Source: Methylococcus sp. EFPC2
GTDB taxonomy: Bacteria; Pseudomonadota; Gammaproteobacteria; Methylococcales; Methylococcaceae
Length of the DNA stretch: 64,000 nucleotides
Direction: 5' to 3'
NCBI RefSeq assembly: GCF_016925495.1
Contig: NZ_CP070491.1
Location: 4,104,001-4,168,000 of the forward strand
Part shown: piece by piece, positions 1 to 7,633 of the stretch
Position numbering within the stretch: the first letter of the stretch is position 1
Layout: every line of letters begins with the position of its first letter
Notes under the pieces: generated by a model
Database searches by the model: none
What the model was told of the DNA's origin: nothing
The model's input: only the letters and a program-made list of their open reading frames with translations
Translations under genes and position numbers: made by a program

Positions 1-2
1 AA

Positions 3-542
3 CGGCTGACCGAAACCCTCATCGTCATGCTATCCCTGCCGTTCGCCCTGGTGGGTGGGGTCTGGCTCATGTACTGGCTGGGTTACCACCTCAGCGTGGC
101 GGTGGCGGTGGGCTTCATCGCCTTGGCCGGGGTGGCCGCCGAAACCGGCGTGGTCATGCTGATTTATCTCGACCAGGCCCTGGAAAAAATCAAAGCGCGG
201 CGGGCGGAGGAGGGTGTCGCCTGGAATCTGGCCGATCTCTATGCCGCCATCCGCGAAGGAGCGGTGGAGCGGGTGCGGCCCAAGATGATGACCGTGGTCG
301 CCATCACCGCCGGCCTCCTGCCCATCATGTGGGGCAGCGGCACCGGCTCCGAGGTCATGCGCCGCATCGCCGCGCCCATGGTCGGCGGCATGGTCTCGTC
401 CACCCTGCTGACCCTGCTCGTCATCCCGGCGATTTACGCCCTGGTCAAAGGGTATTCACTACCGCGCCCGCTTAAAACGGGCGTCGGCCTCGAAGCGGCG
501 CGACCGGGATATGCTCCTCAGGTCGGTCCAGGACCGGTTTGA
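3..542 (+). CDS. Heavy-metal efflux RND permease, CusA/CzcA type (C-terminal part)
   Basis: Only the last ~180 residues are present; the gene begins before the window and the frame is open from base 3. The visible part is the final transmembrane bundle of an inner-membrane RND proton/cation antiporter: hydrophobic helices around LSLPFALVGGVW, VAVGFIALAGVAAETGVVM and the terminal STLLTLLVIPAIYAL, with the family-typical loop ERVRPKMMTVVAITAGLLP. The sequence VMLIYLD and the loop resemble CusA/CzcA rather than AcrB drug pumps. The substrate (Cu/Ag versus Zn/Co/Cd) depends on residues upstream of the window. The last ~30 residues after the final helix are a non-conserved tail. Confidence 0.9.
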   Translation, partial: RLTETLIVMLSLPFALVGGVWLMYWLGYHLSVAVAVGFIALAGVAAETGVVMLIYLDQALEKIKARRAEEGVAWNLADLYAAIREGAVERVRPKMMTVVAITAGLLPIMWGSGTGSEVMRRIAAPMVGGMVSSTLLTLLVIPAIYALVKGYSLPRPLKTGVGLEAARPGYAPQVGPGPV

Positions 543-570
543 CGCTGGAAGACCCGCGTTTCGTATTTTC

Positions 571-748
571 GTAGGGTGGGTTAGACGTGCATCGCCGCGA
601 GGTTTCCGGTTTCATCGGGGGTTATGCACGTCGTAACCCACCAAAAGGCGTCGGTGTGGCCGACAAGGCTGTTTGGTGGGTTACGATGCGCATTAAGTCG
701 ATGTGCGCCGGAAAAATAAACGGTCTGCGCATCTAACCCACCCTACGA
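571..748. repeat. REP-like palindromic repeat cluster (GTAGGGTGGGTTA family)
   Basis: Between two convergent genes. The outer arms are GTAGGGTGGGTTAGA (571-585) and its inverse TCTAACCCACCCTAC (about 732-746). An inner pair, CGTAACCCACC (632-642) and GGTGGGTTACG (675-685), nests inside. The architecture is that of a composite REP/BIME element. It can fold on either strand, so it may also end transcription of both neighbours. A related but diverged copy lies at 28514-28632. Confidence 0.7.
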
Positions 749-749
749 G

Positions 750-1274
750 CTATTTCCCTGCCTTAGCCAGCAACGGTTCGACGGCCTTGCGTAGTTCATC
801 GCCTTTGTAGGGGCCGGTTTTGACTTCTACCAGTTTACCGGTGGCGTCGAAAATGGCGGTGAAGGGCAGCACGCCGAGTTTGTTGCCGAGATTGGCGGCC
901 AGGCCTTCGCCGGATTCGGCGATCAGCAGGGGGTAGGCGGTCGGATGCTTGGCCAGGAAGCGTTTGACCGATACCGGATCGTCGATGGCCAGGCCGACGA
1001 TTTGCAGGCCGCGGCCGCCGAGTTCGTTCTGCAGCGCCGAGAAGGCCGGCATTTCTTCCAGGCAGGGCGTGCACCAGGTGGCCCAGAAGTTGACTACCAG
1101 CGTCTTGCCGCGCCATTCGTCCAGGCGATGGGGCTTGCCCTCGAGGTCGGGGAAGGATTCCGTGAGCGCGCCGGCCGTGGGCTCGGTGGCCGATTCAGCG
1201 CTCAGCAGGCGCTGGGCGTAGAGTCCGGAGGAAAGGGCGGTGACGGCTATCAGGGTGTAGATGAACGATCGCAT
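750..1274 (-). CDS. TlpA/ResA-like periplasmic thioredoxin
   Basis: A 174-residue thioredoxin-fold protein with an N-terminal hydrophobic signal/anchor (residues 3-20) and active site WATWCTPC (CxxC, about residues 67-70), followed by the cis-Pro region GVLPFTAIF. This is the TlpA/ResA layout of periplasmic thiol reductases or oxidases. The ATG at 1274 overlaps the stop of dsbD by one base (TGATG on the minus strand), so the two are probably translationally coupled. A membrane electron donor (DsbD) directly upstream fits a reducing role, for example in cytochrome c maturation or disulfide repair. A longer reading frame to 1535 exists but only re-reads the dsbD end. Confidence 0.88.
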   Translation of the reverse strand: MRSFIYTLIAVTALSSGLYAQRLLSAESATEPTAGALTESFPDLEGKPHRLDEWRGKTLVVNFWATWCTPCLEEMPAFSALQNELGGRGLQIVGLAIDDPVSVKRFLAKHPTAYPLLIAESGEGLAANLGNKLGVLPFTAIFDATGKLVEVKTGPYKGDELRKAVEPLLAKAGK

Positions 1275-3700
1275 CAGCGTAAGACTCGTTGTAGGTGGGT
1301 AAGAAAGGATACGGCTTCGGTGAAACCGATCAGGCGGAATTCCTTGCGTTCCTGCCCGTCGGGCGCGAAGAACAGGGTGGCGGGCGGGCCGACCAGACCG
1401 TAGCGTTGCAGCAGCGCCTGTTCGTCGGCTTCGTTGCCGGTGACGTCGGCCTGCACCAGGACGAACTTGGATAACTCGGCCCGCACCTTGGGATTGGTGA
1501 AGGTGTAGCGCTCCATCTCCACGCAGGAGACGCACCAGTCGGCGTAATAATCCAGCATCAGCCAGCGGCCCTGGGCCTTGGCGGCATCGAGTTGTTGCTG
1601 GAGCTCGGCCGGCGTGTGAATCTTGCGGAATTCCACGCCCTCGACAGCTTCACCGGTTCCGGCCAATGCCACGCCGCGCAAGGGTTGCAGCGGGTCGCGC
1701 CCGTTCGCCGCCGCGCCGATCAGCAGGAGCACGCCGTAGGCCAGCATGGCGACGCCGACGCCTTTCCATAGCTTGCGCCAGCCGGAAGCCGGTTGGGGCA
1801 GGGCGTCCAGGGCATTCAGGTAGATGGCCGGGACGATCAGCAGCAGCGCCCACAACGCCATGGCCAACGGGCCCGGCACGATGCGCTGGATCAGCCAGAC
1901 GGCTACGCCCAACATGGCGACGCCGAACGCCGACTTGACCGCATTCATCCAGATGCCGGCCCTGGGCAGCAGCTTGCCGGCGGAAGCACCCACGACCAGC
2001 AGCGGAACGCCCATGCCCAGCCCCAGGCTGAACAGCGCCAGGCCGCCGAGCAAGGCGTTGCCGGTCTGGCCTATGTAGATCAGCGCGCCGGCCAGCGGCG
2101 CCGCCATGCAGGGGCCGACGATGAGGGCCGAAAGCGCGCCCATGATGGCCGCACCCAGCAGGGTGCCGCCTTTTTGCTGGTGGCTGAGGGCGGCGACGCG
2201 CTCCTGGATGTAGGCCGGCATCTGCAGTTCGTAGAAGCCGAACATGGACAGCGCGAGCAGCACGAAAACCAAGCTGAACAGGATGATGATCCAGGGCGTC
2301 TGGAATGCCGCCTGCAGGTTGCCGCCGAACAGTCCCGCCAGCACGCCGAATGCCGTGTAAGCCAGGGCGGCGGCCAGTACATAGGCCAGCGAGAGCGCGA
2401 AGGCGCGTCCGGTGGTGAGCTTGTGGCCGTGGCCCACGATGATGCCGGAGAGGATGGGGATCATCGGGAAGATGCAGGGGCTGAAGGCCATCAGCAGACC
2501 GAAGCCGAAGAAAGTGGCGGCGGTGAGCGCCGCCGAGTCGGATTTCAAGGCGTCGGCGATGCGGTCCTGTTCGGCGGCGGGGGGCGGCTCCCCGCGGGTC
2601 GAGGTCGGGAGGGAGGGCGCGGCCGTGATCGGCGCGCTGCCGTCCGCGGCGGGGACGTTCAGTTCGGCGATTTTCTCCATGGGCGGATAACATACGCCTT
2701 TCTCCGCGCAGCCCTGGAAACGGGCTTGCAGGCGCAGGCTTAGCGGTCCGGCGGAGGTTCGTTTCAGCGGCAGGTCGAAGCCGATCTCCCGATGGAAGAC
2801 TTCGGCTGGTCCCTGATCTTCCACCTTGGTTTCGCCGTGCGGGATGACGGGTTCGCCCAGCTCCACACCGGTGGCGCCGATCAGGGTAAAGCGGAAGCGG
2901 TCGCGGTAGAGATAGTAACCGTCGGCGATCTGCCAACTGACATGCAGGGTGTGGGCGTCCTTGACTTCGCCGATGAAGTGGAAGGCCTGGTCGGCCGGCA
3001 GCAGGTCGTCCTGATTGGCGCCGGGTATCAGGCTTTTCAGCGAGCGGGTGAATTTGGCCAATGGATCGGCTTTGGCACCCTCTCCCTTTGGGAGAGGGTT
3101 AGGGGTGAGGGCAGCATCGCCTGATTTTTCCTGAAAGCCTGAAGCAACGGCCTTACCGCTTTCCCTCACCCTCCCCTCTCCCAGTGGGAGAGGGGAGTCA
3201 CCGTCCATGGCCGGCAGTGCCAGCTTGAGCAGACGCTTGTAGGGCGGGTAACACAAGCCGGCGTCGGCGCAGCCTTGCACCGTCACTTCCAGTTCGGCCT
3301 CGCGTATGGCGGGGTCCGTGCGCTTGAGCGGCAGCGTCAATTCCAGATGGCCGCGGTACACCTCCATGTCGCCGAAATTCTCTTCGTGCATCATGGCACC
3401 GGCCGGCAGCTCGACGGGACCTACCGTTACGCCGGCGGTTTTCGAGGCGAACTTGAATTTCTTCCGGTAGAGATGATGGTCTTTGGCGATATCCCAGCTC
3501 AGCAAAACGCTGTCGGCGGAAAGAACGCGGGACGTGAGCGGGAATATTTGCTCCGGCGGCAAGGGGGTGAGGCCTTCCGCATTCGCTTGAGGCGCGAACA
3601 GCGTGAAGAACAGTATCAGGAGGCCGGCGTAGCGGAGAAGCCCGCCCGTTTCCAGGGCCTGAGGATCGAGCCCCTGGAGCCGGGCGGGCTTTTCTCTCAT
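1274..3700 (-). CDS. dsbD: Thiol:disulfide interchange protein DsbD with duplicated N-terminal domain
   Basis: Moves electrons from cytoplasmic thioredoxin to periplasmic partners. From the ATG at 3700 it has 808 residues: signal peptide (~21-41, ending APQANA), first nDsbD-like domain (~43-165, C144/C150, CYPP), an in-frame repeat-derived linker (~168-209), a second nDsbD-like domain (~225-350, C331/C337, CYPP), an eight-helix membrane core with Cys in SPCIFPMIP and GPCMAAP, and a C-terminal thioredoxin domain with DWCVSC. Typical DsbD is ~565-600 residues with one N-terminal domain. The start is uncertain: the frame is open to 3958, but the extension is repeat sequence and overlaps cutA. 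Adjacent to cutA, as in E. coli. Confidence 0.88.
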   Translation of the reverse strand: MREKPARLQGLDPQALETGGLLRYAGLLILFFTLFAPQANAEGLTPLPPEQIFPLTSRVLSADSVLLSWDIAKDHHLYRKKFKFASKTAGVTVGPVELPAGAMMHEENFGDMEVYRGHLELTLPLKRTDPAIREAELEVTVQGCADAGLCYPPYKRLLKLALPAMDGDSPLPLGEGRVRESGKAVASGFQEKSGDAALTPNPLPKGEGAKADPLAKFTRSLKSLIPGANQDDLLPADQAFHFIGEVKDAHTLHVSWQIADGYYLYRDRFRFTLIGATGVELGEPVIPHGETKVEDQGPAEVFHREIGFDLPLKRTSAGPLSLRLQARFQGCAEKGVCYPPMEKIAELNVPAADGSAPITAAPSLPTSTRGEPPPAAEQDRIADALKSDSAALTAATFFGFGLLMAFSPCIFPMIPILSGIIVGHGHKLTTGRAFALSLAYVLAAALAYTAFGVLAGLFGGNLQAAFQTPWIIILFSLVFVLLALSMFGFYELQMPAYIQERVAALSHQQKGGTLLGAAIMGALSALIVGPCMAAPLAGALIYIGQTGNALLGGLALFSLGLGMGVPLLVVGASAGKLLPRAGIWMNAVKSAFGVAMLGVAVWLIQRIVPGPLAMALWALLLIVPAIYLNALDALPQPASGWRKLWKGVGVAMLAYGVLLLIGAAANGRDPLQPLRGVALAGTGEAVEGVEFRKIHTPAELQQQLDAAKAQGRWLMLDYYADWCVSCVEMERYTFTNPKVRAELSKFVLVQADVTGNEADEQALLQRYGLVGPPATLFFAPDGQERKEFRLIGFTEAVSFLTHLQRVLR
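3078..3111. repeat. Palindromic repeat inside dsbD (CCCTCTCCC family), copy 1
   Basis: The perfect palindrome CCCTCTCCC-TTT-GGGAGAGGG is followed by TTAGGGGTGAGGG. It is translated in the dsbD frame as part of ALTPNPLPKGEGA, a peptide typical of this class of interspersed repeat. It falls in the linker between the two nDsbD-like domains, where extra residues would be tolerated. Confidence 0.75.
3163..3195. repeat. Palindromic repeat inside dsbD (CCCTCTCCC family), copy 2
   Basis: CCCTCACCCTCCCCTCTCCCAGTGGGAGAGGGG in opposite orientation to copy 1, read in the dsbD frame as SPLPLGEGRVRE. The two copies bracket about 50 bases and form a BIME-like inverted pair inside the coding sequence. A further degenerate copy (CTTCCCAGTGGGAGAAGG) lies near 3755-3772, upstream of the chosen dsbD start. 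Confidence 0.75.
3638..3692 (-). repeat. Long GC-rich hairpin over the dsbD start
   Basis: An inverted repeat with arms AAGCCCGCCCG..TCCAGGG and CCCTGG..CGGGCGGGCTT. On the minus strand it lies directly after the ATG at 3700 and encodes the residues in front of the signal peptide. It has no U-run, so it is not an obvious terminator. It may be another palindromic element that has changed the N-terminus, or it may restrict translation initiation. Confidence 0.5.
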
Positions 3701-3786
3701 CCGGCCCTTCGGGCCACCTTCGACCAATCGCAAACGTCGCTCCAGCCGCGACCTTCCCAGTGGGAGAAGGATGTGAGGCGCGGCTT

Positions 3787-4122
3787 TCAGCCGGGGGTTC
3801 TTGAGCAGAGGCATGAGGAAATCCAGTGGAGGTAATCGGTCAGACCGCGTTCTAGGGGCAGGGCGATGATTTCGGGAATCTGGTAGGGGTGTGCTTGCCG
3901 CAGCCGCGTTTCCAGTTCGGGGTAGCGCGAACGTTCGGTCTTGATCAGCAACAGACACTCGCGGGCGGTTTCGAGTTCACCTTCCCAGCGATAAATCGAG
4001 TCGACACCGGGCAATAAATTGACGCAGGCGGCCAGACCTTCCTCCACCAGAAAACGGGCCAGCGATGTCGCGACATCGCCCTCCGGGCAGGTGCACAAAA
4101 CTAGACAATAAGGCGTGGTCAT
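3787..4122 (-). CDS. cutA: CutA1 divalent-cation tolerance protein
   Basis: A 111-residue protein of the small trimeric CutA1 family, cytoplasmic and signalling-protein-like (PII fold). It shows the family features: N-terminal MTTPYCLVLCTCPEGDVA, the central AACVNLLPGVDSIYRWEGE and the EIIALPLERG..YLHWI end. The length matches the family (~105-115). It lies immediately upstream of dsbD on the same strand, the E. coli cutA-dsbD arrangement, and may share its transcript. The biochemical role of CutA1 is not settled; linkage to metal tolerance in E. coli is largely explained by dsbD. Confidence 0.93.
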   Translation of the reverse strand: MTTPYCLVLCTCPEGDVATSLARFLVEEGLAACVNLLPGVDSIYRWEGELETARECLLLIKTERSRYPELETRLRQAHPYQIPEIIALPLERGLTDYLHWISSCLCSRTPG

Positions 4123-4169
4123 GGCAAAAACGGCGTTATTTCGAGCATTGTAAATCCCGAGGGGAATTG

Positions 4170-4610
4170 ATGAACATAGCGCAATGGGCTTTGCTGGCCG
4201 TGCTGAGCCTGCCGGTGTTGGAGATTTATGTATTGATCAAGCTGGGCGGCGCATTGGGATTCTTTCCCACCCTGCTGCTCCTGCTGGGCGCGGCGGTCTG
4301 GGGCGGCCGCTTGCTGCAGTCCCAGGGCTTATCCACCTGGGTCCAGGTGCAGCAAAGCCTGAATCGGGGCGAGTATCCGGCGGCCGAACTGGTCAACGGC
4401 ATGGTCGTCCTGGCCGGCGCCGCGCTGCTGTTGCTGCCGGGTTTCTTGTCCGATGTCGCGGGCCTGTTGTGTTTGATACCGGCCAGCCGGCGCGTGATCG
4501 TCGACTGGCTGCTGCGCAAGCGCTTCGATTTCGGTTATCGCGGGCCGCGTCGACCCGAGGGCCAGGATGCGCGGACGATAGAAGGGGAGTTCAAGCGGGA
4601 GGACGACTGA
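4170..4610 (+). CDS. fxsA: FxsA family membrane protein
   Basis: A 146-residue inner-membrane protein with hydrophobic helices at about 3-20, 28-45 and 74-100 (LVNGMVVLAGAALLLLPGFLSDVAGLL), the region that defines FxsA; the C-terminus is basic/acidic and cytoplasmic. In E. coli FxsA suppresses F-plasmid exclusion of phage T7. Its general role is unknown. The start at 4170 is chosen because GAGGGGA precedes it at normal spacing; the open frame from 4065 would overlap the divergent cutA gene. Confidence 0.9.
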   Translation: MNIAQWALLAVLSLPVLEIYVLIKLGGALGFFPTLLLLLGAAVWGGRLLQSQGLSTWVQVQQSLNRGEYPAAELVNGMVVLAGAALLLLPGFLSDVAGLLCLIPASRRVIVDWLLRKRFDFGYRGPRRPEGQDARTIEGEFKREDD

Positions 4611-4615
4611 GCGAG

Positions 4616-4642
4616 GGGGGCGGCCGGAAGCCGGCCGCCCCC
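4616..4642. terminator. Hairpin between convergent fxsA and LON-domain gene
   Basis: A perfect 12-bp stem, GGGGGCGGCCGG and CCGGCCGCCCCC, with the loop AAG. It lies 5 bases after fxsA and 8 bases before the end of the convergent gene. No T-run follows on either strand, so it is a strong structure but not a textbook intrinsic terminator. Confidence 0.6.
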
Positions 4643-4649
4643 GTGCCGG

Positions 4650-5318
4650 TCAATGGCGCTGCGTGGACACGCTGGGCGTTTGCAGCGTTTCGTAGCGCAG
4701 CAGCGTGAGCAGGCTGGACATGCGGGTTTCCGGGCTCACGGCTTCGATCAGCAACTGCCGTTCGACCGGCTCGATGGGCAGGGCGCAGGTCAGGCGGTTG
4801 ACCAGGGCCAGGGTATCCATCTTGTCTACGGCGGACCAGTCCGTTTCCATGTGCTTGTGGGCGAAGTAGGTCTTCAGCAAGTTCATCAATTGCTGGCGAT
4901 TGCCGGGCATGGGGTCGCCGGCTGTCTCATCGTAGTCGAGCCGGAAGCGGTTCCAGTCCACCTGGGCCTCGCGGTAACCCCGCAGGGCGGGCAATTCCTC
5001 GACGATGTCGAAGCGGCAGACGCCGGTCAGGACGATGAGCAGGCGTCCGTCGTCGGTTTCGTTGAAGAAGGTGATGCGGCCTGCGGTGCCGGTCCGGTAG
5101 ATCACCACGTCGTCGCCGTCGGTCGGATCGGGTTCCGGTTGCACCATGCCGATCAAACGGTCGGCACGCAGAGCGTCCTGAACCATGTTCAGATAGCGCG
5201 GCTCGAAGATGTTCAAAGGCAGTTGGCAACCCGGCATGACCACCGCGTTGGGCAGCGGAAACAGGGGCAGCGTGTTCGGCAGGTTTTCGTAGCGGGTCGC
5301 GAAGTTTTCGGTGGTCAT
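4650..5318 (-). CDS. LON substrate-binding-domain protein
   Basis: About 222 residues, a stand-alone LON N-terminal (substrate-binding) domain without AAA or protease parts. It has the hallmark LPLFPLPNAVVMPGCQLPL at the start, then NIFEPRY and GRITFFNETDDGRLLIVLTG. Such proteins are common in proteobacteria; their function is undefined and probably involves protein binding. The ATG at 5318 (MTTENF) is chosen; a GTG at 5327 would add three residues. Confidence 0.88.
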   Translation of the reverse strand: MTTENFATRYENLPNTLPLFPLPNAVVMPGCQLPLNIFEPRYLNMVQDALRADRLIGMVQPEPDPTDGDDVVIYRTGTAGRITFFNETDDGRLLIVLTGVCRFDIVEELPALRGYREAQVDWNRFRLDYDETAGDPMPGNRQQLMNLLKTYFAHKHMETDWSAVDKMDTLALVNRLTCALPIEPVERQLLIEAVSPETRMSSLLTLLRYETLQTPSVSTQRH

Positions 5319-5399
5319 GACGGTCACTCGGTTTCGGTTAGACGTTGATGTCTCGTATGACCTTTAAGTTCGGCCGAAAGTGCATTTTTTCAAGACCCT

Positions 5400-6077
5400 T
5401 CAGTTCACGATGCGTCCACCATCCAGCCGCACGGTGCGCGCGCAGCTGTCGGCCAGCGCCTGGTCGTGCGTGACCAGCACCAGGGTGGCGCCCCGTTCGC
5501 GGTTGAGTTCGAACAACAGGTCGATGACATGGGCGCCGGTGCGGCTGTCCAGATTGCCGGTGGGCTCGTCGGCGAACAGGATGGGCGGGGCGGTGACGAA
5601 GGCGCGCGCCAAGGCCACCCGCTGCTGCTCGCCGCCGGAGAGCTGGCGGGGATAATGCTTGAGCCGGTGTCCCAGCCCCACCCGCTCCAGCATGGCGCGG
5701 GCCGGCTCGCGGGCGTCGCGCTCGCCGGCCAGTTCCAGCGGCAGCATGACATTTTCCAGCGCGGTCAGGTGGCCGAGCAGTTGAAAGGATTGGAAGACGA
5801 AACCGACGTGGCGGGCCCGCAGGGCGGCCCGGCCGTCCTCGTTCAGGGCGCTCAGCGAGGTCCCGCACAGGTGCACGGTGCCCGAGGAGGGCAGATCCAG
5901 GCCGGCGAGCAGGCCTAGTAGGGTGGATTTCCCCGAGCCCGACGCGCCGACGATGGCCAGGGTCTCGCCCGCGTTGATCGCCAAGTCCAGCGATGTCAGT
6001 ATGTCCAGGCGGCCGTCGGCCGTGTCCACCCATTTGCAAAGAGATTCGACAGTGATGATAGAGTTTGCTGCGCGCAT
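5400..6077 (-). CDS. ABC transporter ATP-binding protein, YbbA/LolD type
   Basis: A 225-residue ATPase with Walker A GASGSGKST, Q-loop FVFQSFQLL, signature LSGGEQQRVALARAF, Walker B ILFADEPTGNLD and H-loop VLVTHD. The spacing and GTLVLVTHD-like end are those of the MacB/LolD/YbbA group, which energise lipoprotein export or mechanotransmission. It is divergent to tesA as in E. coli ybbA/tesA. A membrane partner (YbbP-like) is not next to it on the downstream side. The ATG at 6077 is used, although the frame is open to 6140. Confidence 0.9.
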   Translation of the reverse strand: MRAANSIITVESLCKWVDTADGRLDILTSLDLAINAGETLAIVGASGSGKSTLLGLLAGLDLPSSGTVHLCGTSLSALNEDGRAALRARHVGFVFQSFQLLGHLTALENVMLPLELAGERDAREPARAMLERVGLGHRLKHYPRQLSGGEQQRVALARAFVTAPPILFADEPTGNLDSRTGAHVIDLLFELNRERGATLVLVTHDQALADSCARTVRLDGGRIVN

Positions 6078-6681
6078 AGTGGCGCTCCTATGCGCCGGTT
6101 GGTTGATGTTCATGCCTGAAATAGGAAGCTGTGGAACCATCTTGGTTCTGGGCGATAGTATCAGTGCCGGTTATGGATTGGAAAACCCGGAAGCCAACGG
6201 CTGGGTCGGCTTGCTGCGCGCACGGTTGGCCGCCGAGGGCAAAGGCCATGAAGTCGTCAACGCCAGCATCCCGGGCGACACCAGCGCGGGCGGCTTGACG
6301 CGGGTCGGGCCGCTGCTGGAGCGCCATCGTCCCATCGTGCTGATCCTCGAACTGGGCGCCAACGACGGCCTGCGCGGCCTGCAGCCGGCCAGGCTGGAAG
6401 ACAACCTGAGCGCCATCCTGGAGCGGGCCCGGAAGGCGGGCGTCAAGCCGCTGCTCTTAGGGATGCGCATCCCGCCCAATTACGGCAAGCGCTACAACGA
6501 GCTGTTCGAGGCCGCTTTTCCCGATGTCGCCCAGCGCAATGGCATTCCTTGGGTCCCGTTCCTGCTCGACGGCGTCGGCGGGCGCGCCGACCTGATGCAG
6601 GGCGACGGCCTGCACCCCAACCGGACCGCCCAGCCCATCCTGCTGGAGAACGTCTGGCAAAAGCTCAAGCCGCTGCTTTAA
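6055..6681 (+). CDS. tesA: Periplasmic acyl-CoA thioesterase/arylesterase TesA (SGNH hydrolase)
   Basis: Hydrolyses acyl thioesters and esters in the periplasm. 208 residues with a signal peptide (MIEFAARIVALLCAGWLMF..) followed by SGNH block I LVLGDSISAGYG (Ser nucleophile), block II ASIPGDTSAGG, block III ELGANDGLRG and block V DGLHPN (Asp/His). This is the TesA layout. The ATG at 6055 lies inside the 5' end of the divergent ybbA-like gene (its ATG is at 6077), so the two genes overlap head to head by 23 bases if both starts are right; no closer ATG would keep the signal peptide. Confidence 0.93.
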   Translation: MIEFAARIVALLCAGWLMFMPEIGSCGTILVLGDSISAGYGLENPEANGWVGLLRARLAAEGKGHEVVNASIPGDTSAGGLTRVGPLLERHRPIVLILELGANDGLRGLQPARLEDNLSAILERARKAGVKPLLLGMRIPPNYGKRYNELFEAAFPDVAQRNGIPWVPFLLDGVGGRADLMQGDGLHPNRTAQPILLENVWQKLKPLL

Positions 6682-6693
6682 AGGGACATCGCC

Positions 6694-7248
6694 ATGCCGC
6701 TATGCCGCGCCGCGCACAGCCAGCTGCTGCTGGTCGATCTGCAGACCCGCTTGTTCGCCGCCATGGCCGAGGAGGACCGCAATGCCGTGCTGAGCGTCGC
6801 CGGCATTCTTGCCCGGGCCGCCTCGGCCCTGGCCATCCCGGTTTCCTACACCGAGCAGTACCCCAGGGGCTTGGGGCCGACCGAGCCCGGCCTTCTCACG
6901 GTCTTGCCGGACGGCGCCTTGCGTTTCGAGAAAACCGGTTTTTCCTGCTGCGCCGCCGACGGTCTGGAGCACACGCTGAAAAGCGTGGATCGCCGGCAGA
7001 TCGTGATCGTCGGACAGGAAACCCATGTCTGCGTGCTGCAGACCGCGTTCGACTTGCAGAAATCCGGCTACCAGGTTTTCGTCGTCGAAGACGGCGTCTG
7101 TTCCCGCAAGCCTGCGCACAAACGCAACGCCCTGGAGCGCATGGCGCGGGGCGGTATCGTCGTGACCAACGTCGAATCGGTGTTGTTCGAATGGCTGGGC
7201 GATGCCGCCCATCCCCAGTTCAAGGCCTTGTCGGCCTTGATCCGCTGA
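6694..7248 (+). CDS. Isochorismatase-like cysteine hydrolase
   Basis: 184 residues of the isochorismatase-like hydrolase superfamily (YcaC group). The catalytic triad is visible: D15 in LLLVDLQ, K80 in RFEKTGFSC and C113 in ETHVCVLQTA. Substrates in this family range from nicotinamide to ureidoacrylate and none can be assigned here. It starts 13 bases after tesA in the same direction, probably co-transcribed. Confidence 0.88.
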   Translation: MPLCRAAHSQLLLVDLQTRLFAAMAEEDRNAVLSVAGILARAASALAIPVSYTEQYPRGLGPTEPGLLTVLPDGALRFEKTGFSCCAADGLEHTLKSVDRRQIVIVGQETHVCVLQTAFDLQKSGYQVFVVEDGVCSRKPAHKRNALERMARGGIVVTNVESVLFEWLGDAAHPQFKALSALIR

Positions 7249-7274
7249 CTTTCAACTTAAGTAACAGGTAAACC

Positions 7275-7619
7275 ATGGCTCTGGATAATTTCTTGGCCCG
7301 CGTCAAACGCGGCGAGCATGTGACCTTCCAGGACACGATCGCGGTCATCTCCGCCCATTACGCCTACACGCCCACCCGTTTCGTCAACGGCGGGGTGGTC
7401 AACGAAGCCGGGCAGAACGAAGGCTCCTGCAAGCTCTTCTATTTCGCCAGGCTCCATGAGCTCTCGCAGGCCGAAACCTTGGGCTTGTTCGGCGACTATT
7501 ACCGCAAGGACGTGCTGGAAAACCCCGAGGGAAGCGATCACGCCAATATCCGCTCGTTCATCCGGCACGGCTGGGCGGGGATCGCCTACGACGAAACCGC
7601 ATTGGCGCGGCTCGTGTGA
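7275..7619 (+). CDS. HopJ type III effector family protein
   Basis: 114 residues, full length for the HopJ family, with the conserved blocks HYAYTPTRFVNG, NEAGQNEGSCKLFYFA, FGDYYRKDVL and HANIRSFIRHGWAGI. The name comes from a Pseudomonas syringae effector, but the family is widespread in free-living bacteria without type III secretion and its role there is unknown. The stop codon overlaps the possible GTG start of the next gene. Confidence 0.9.
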   Translation: MALDNFLARVKRGEHVTFQDTIAVISAHYAYTPTRFVNGGVVNEAGQNEGSCKLFYFARLHELSQAETLGLFGDYYRKDVLENPEGSDHANIRSFIRHGWAGIAYDETALARLV

Positions 7620-7633
7620 GTCGCGGGTTGCCC

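Noticed and set aside
1650..2936. Long Arg-rich open frame antisense or out of frame within dsbD
   Set aside because: A high-GC shadow of dsbD; composition is Arg/Pro/Gly without motifs, and dsbD is certain here.
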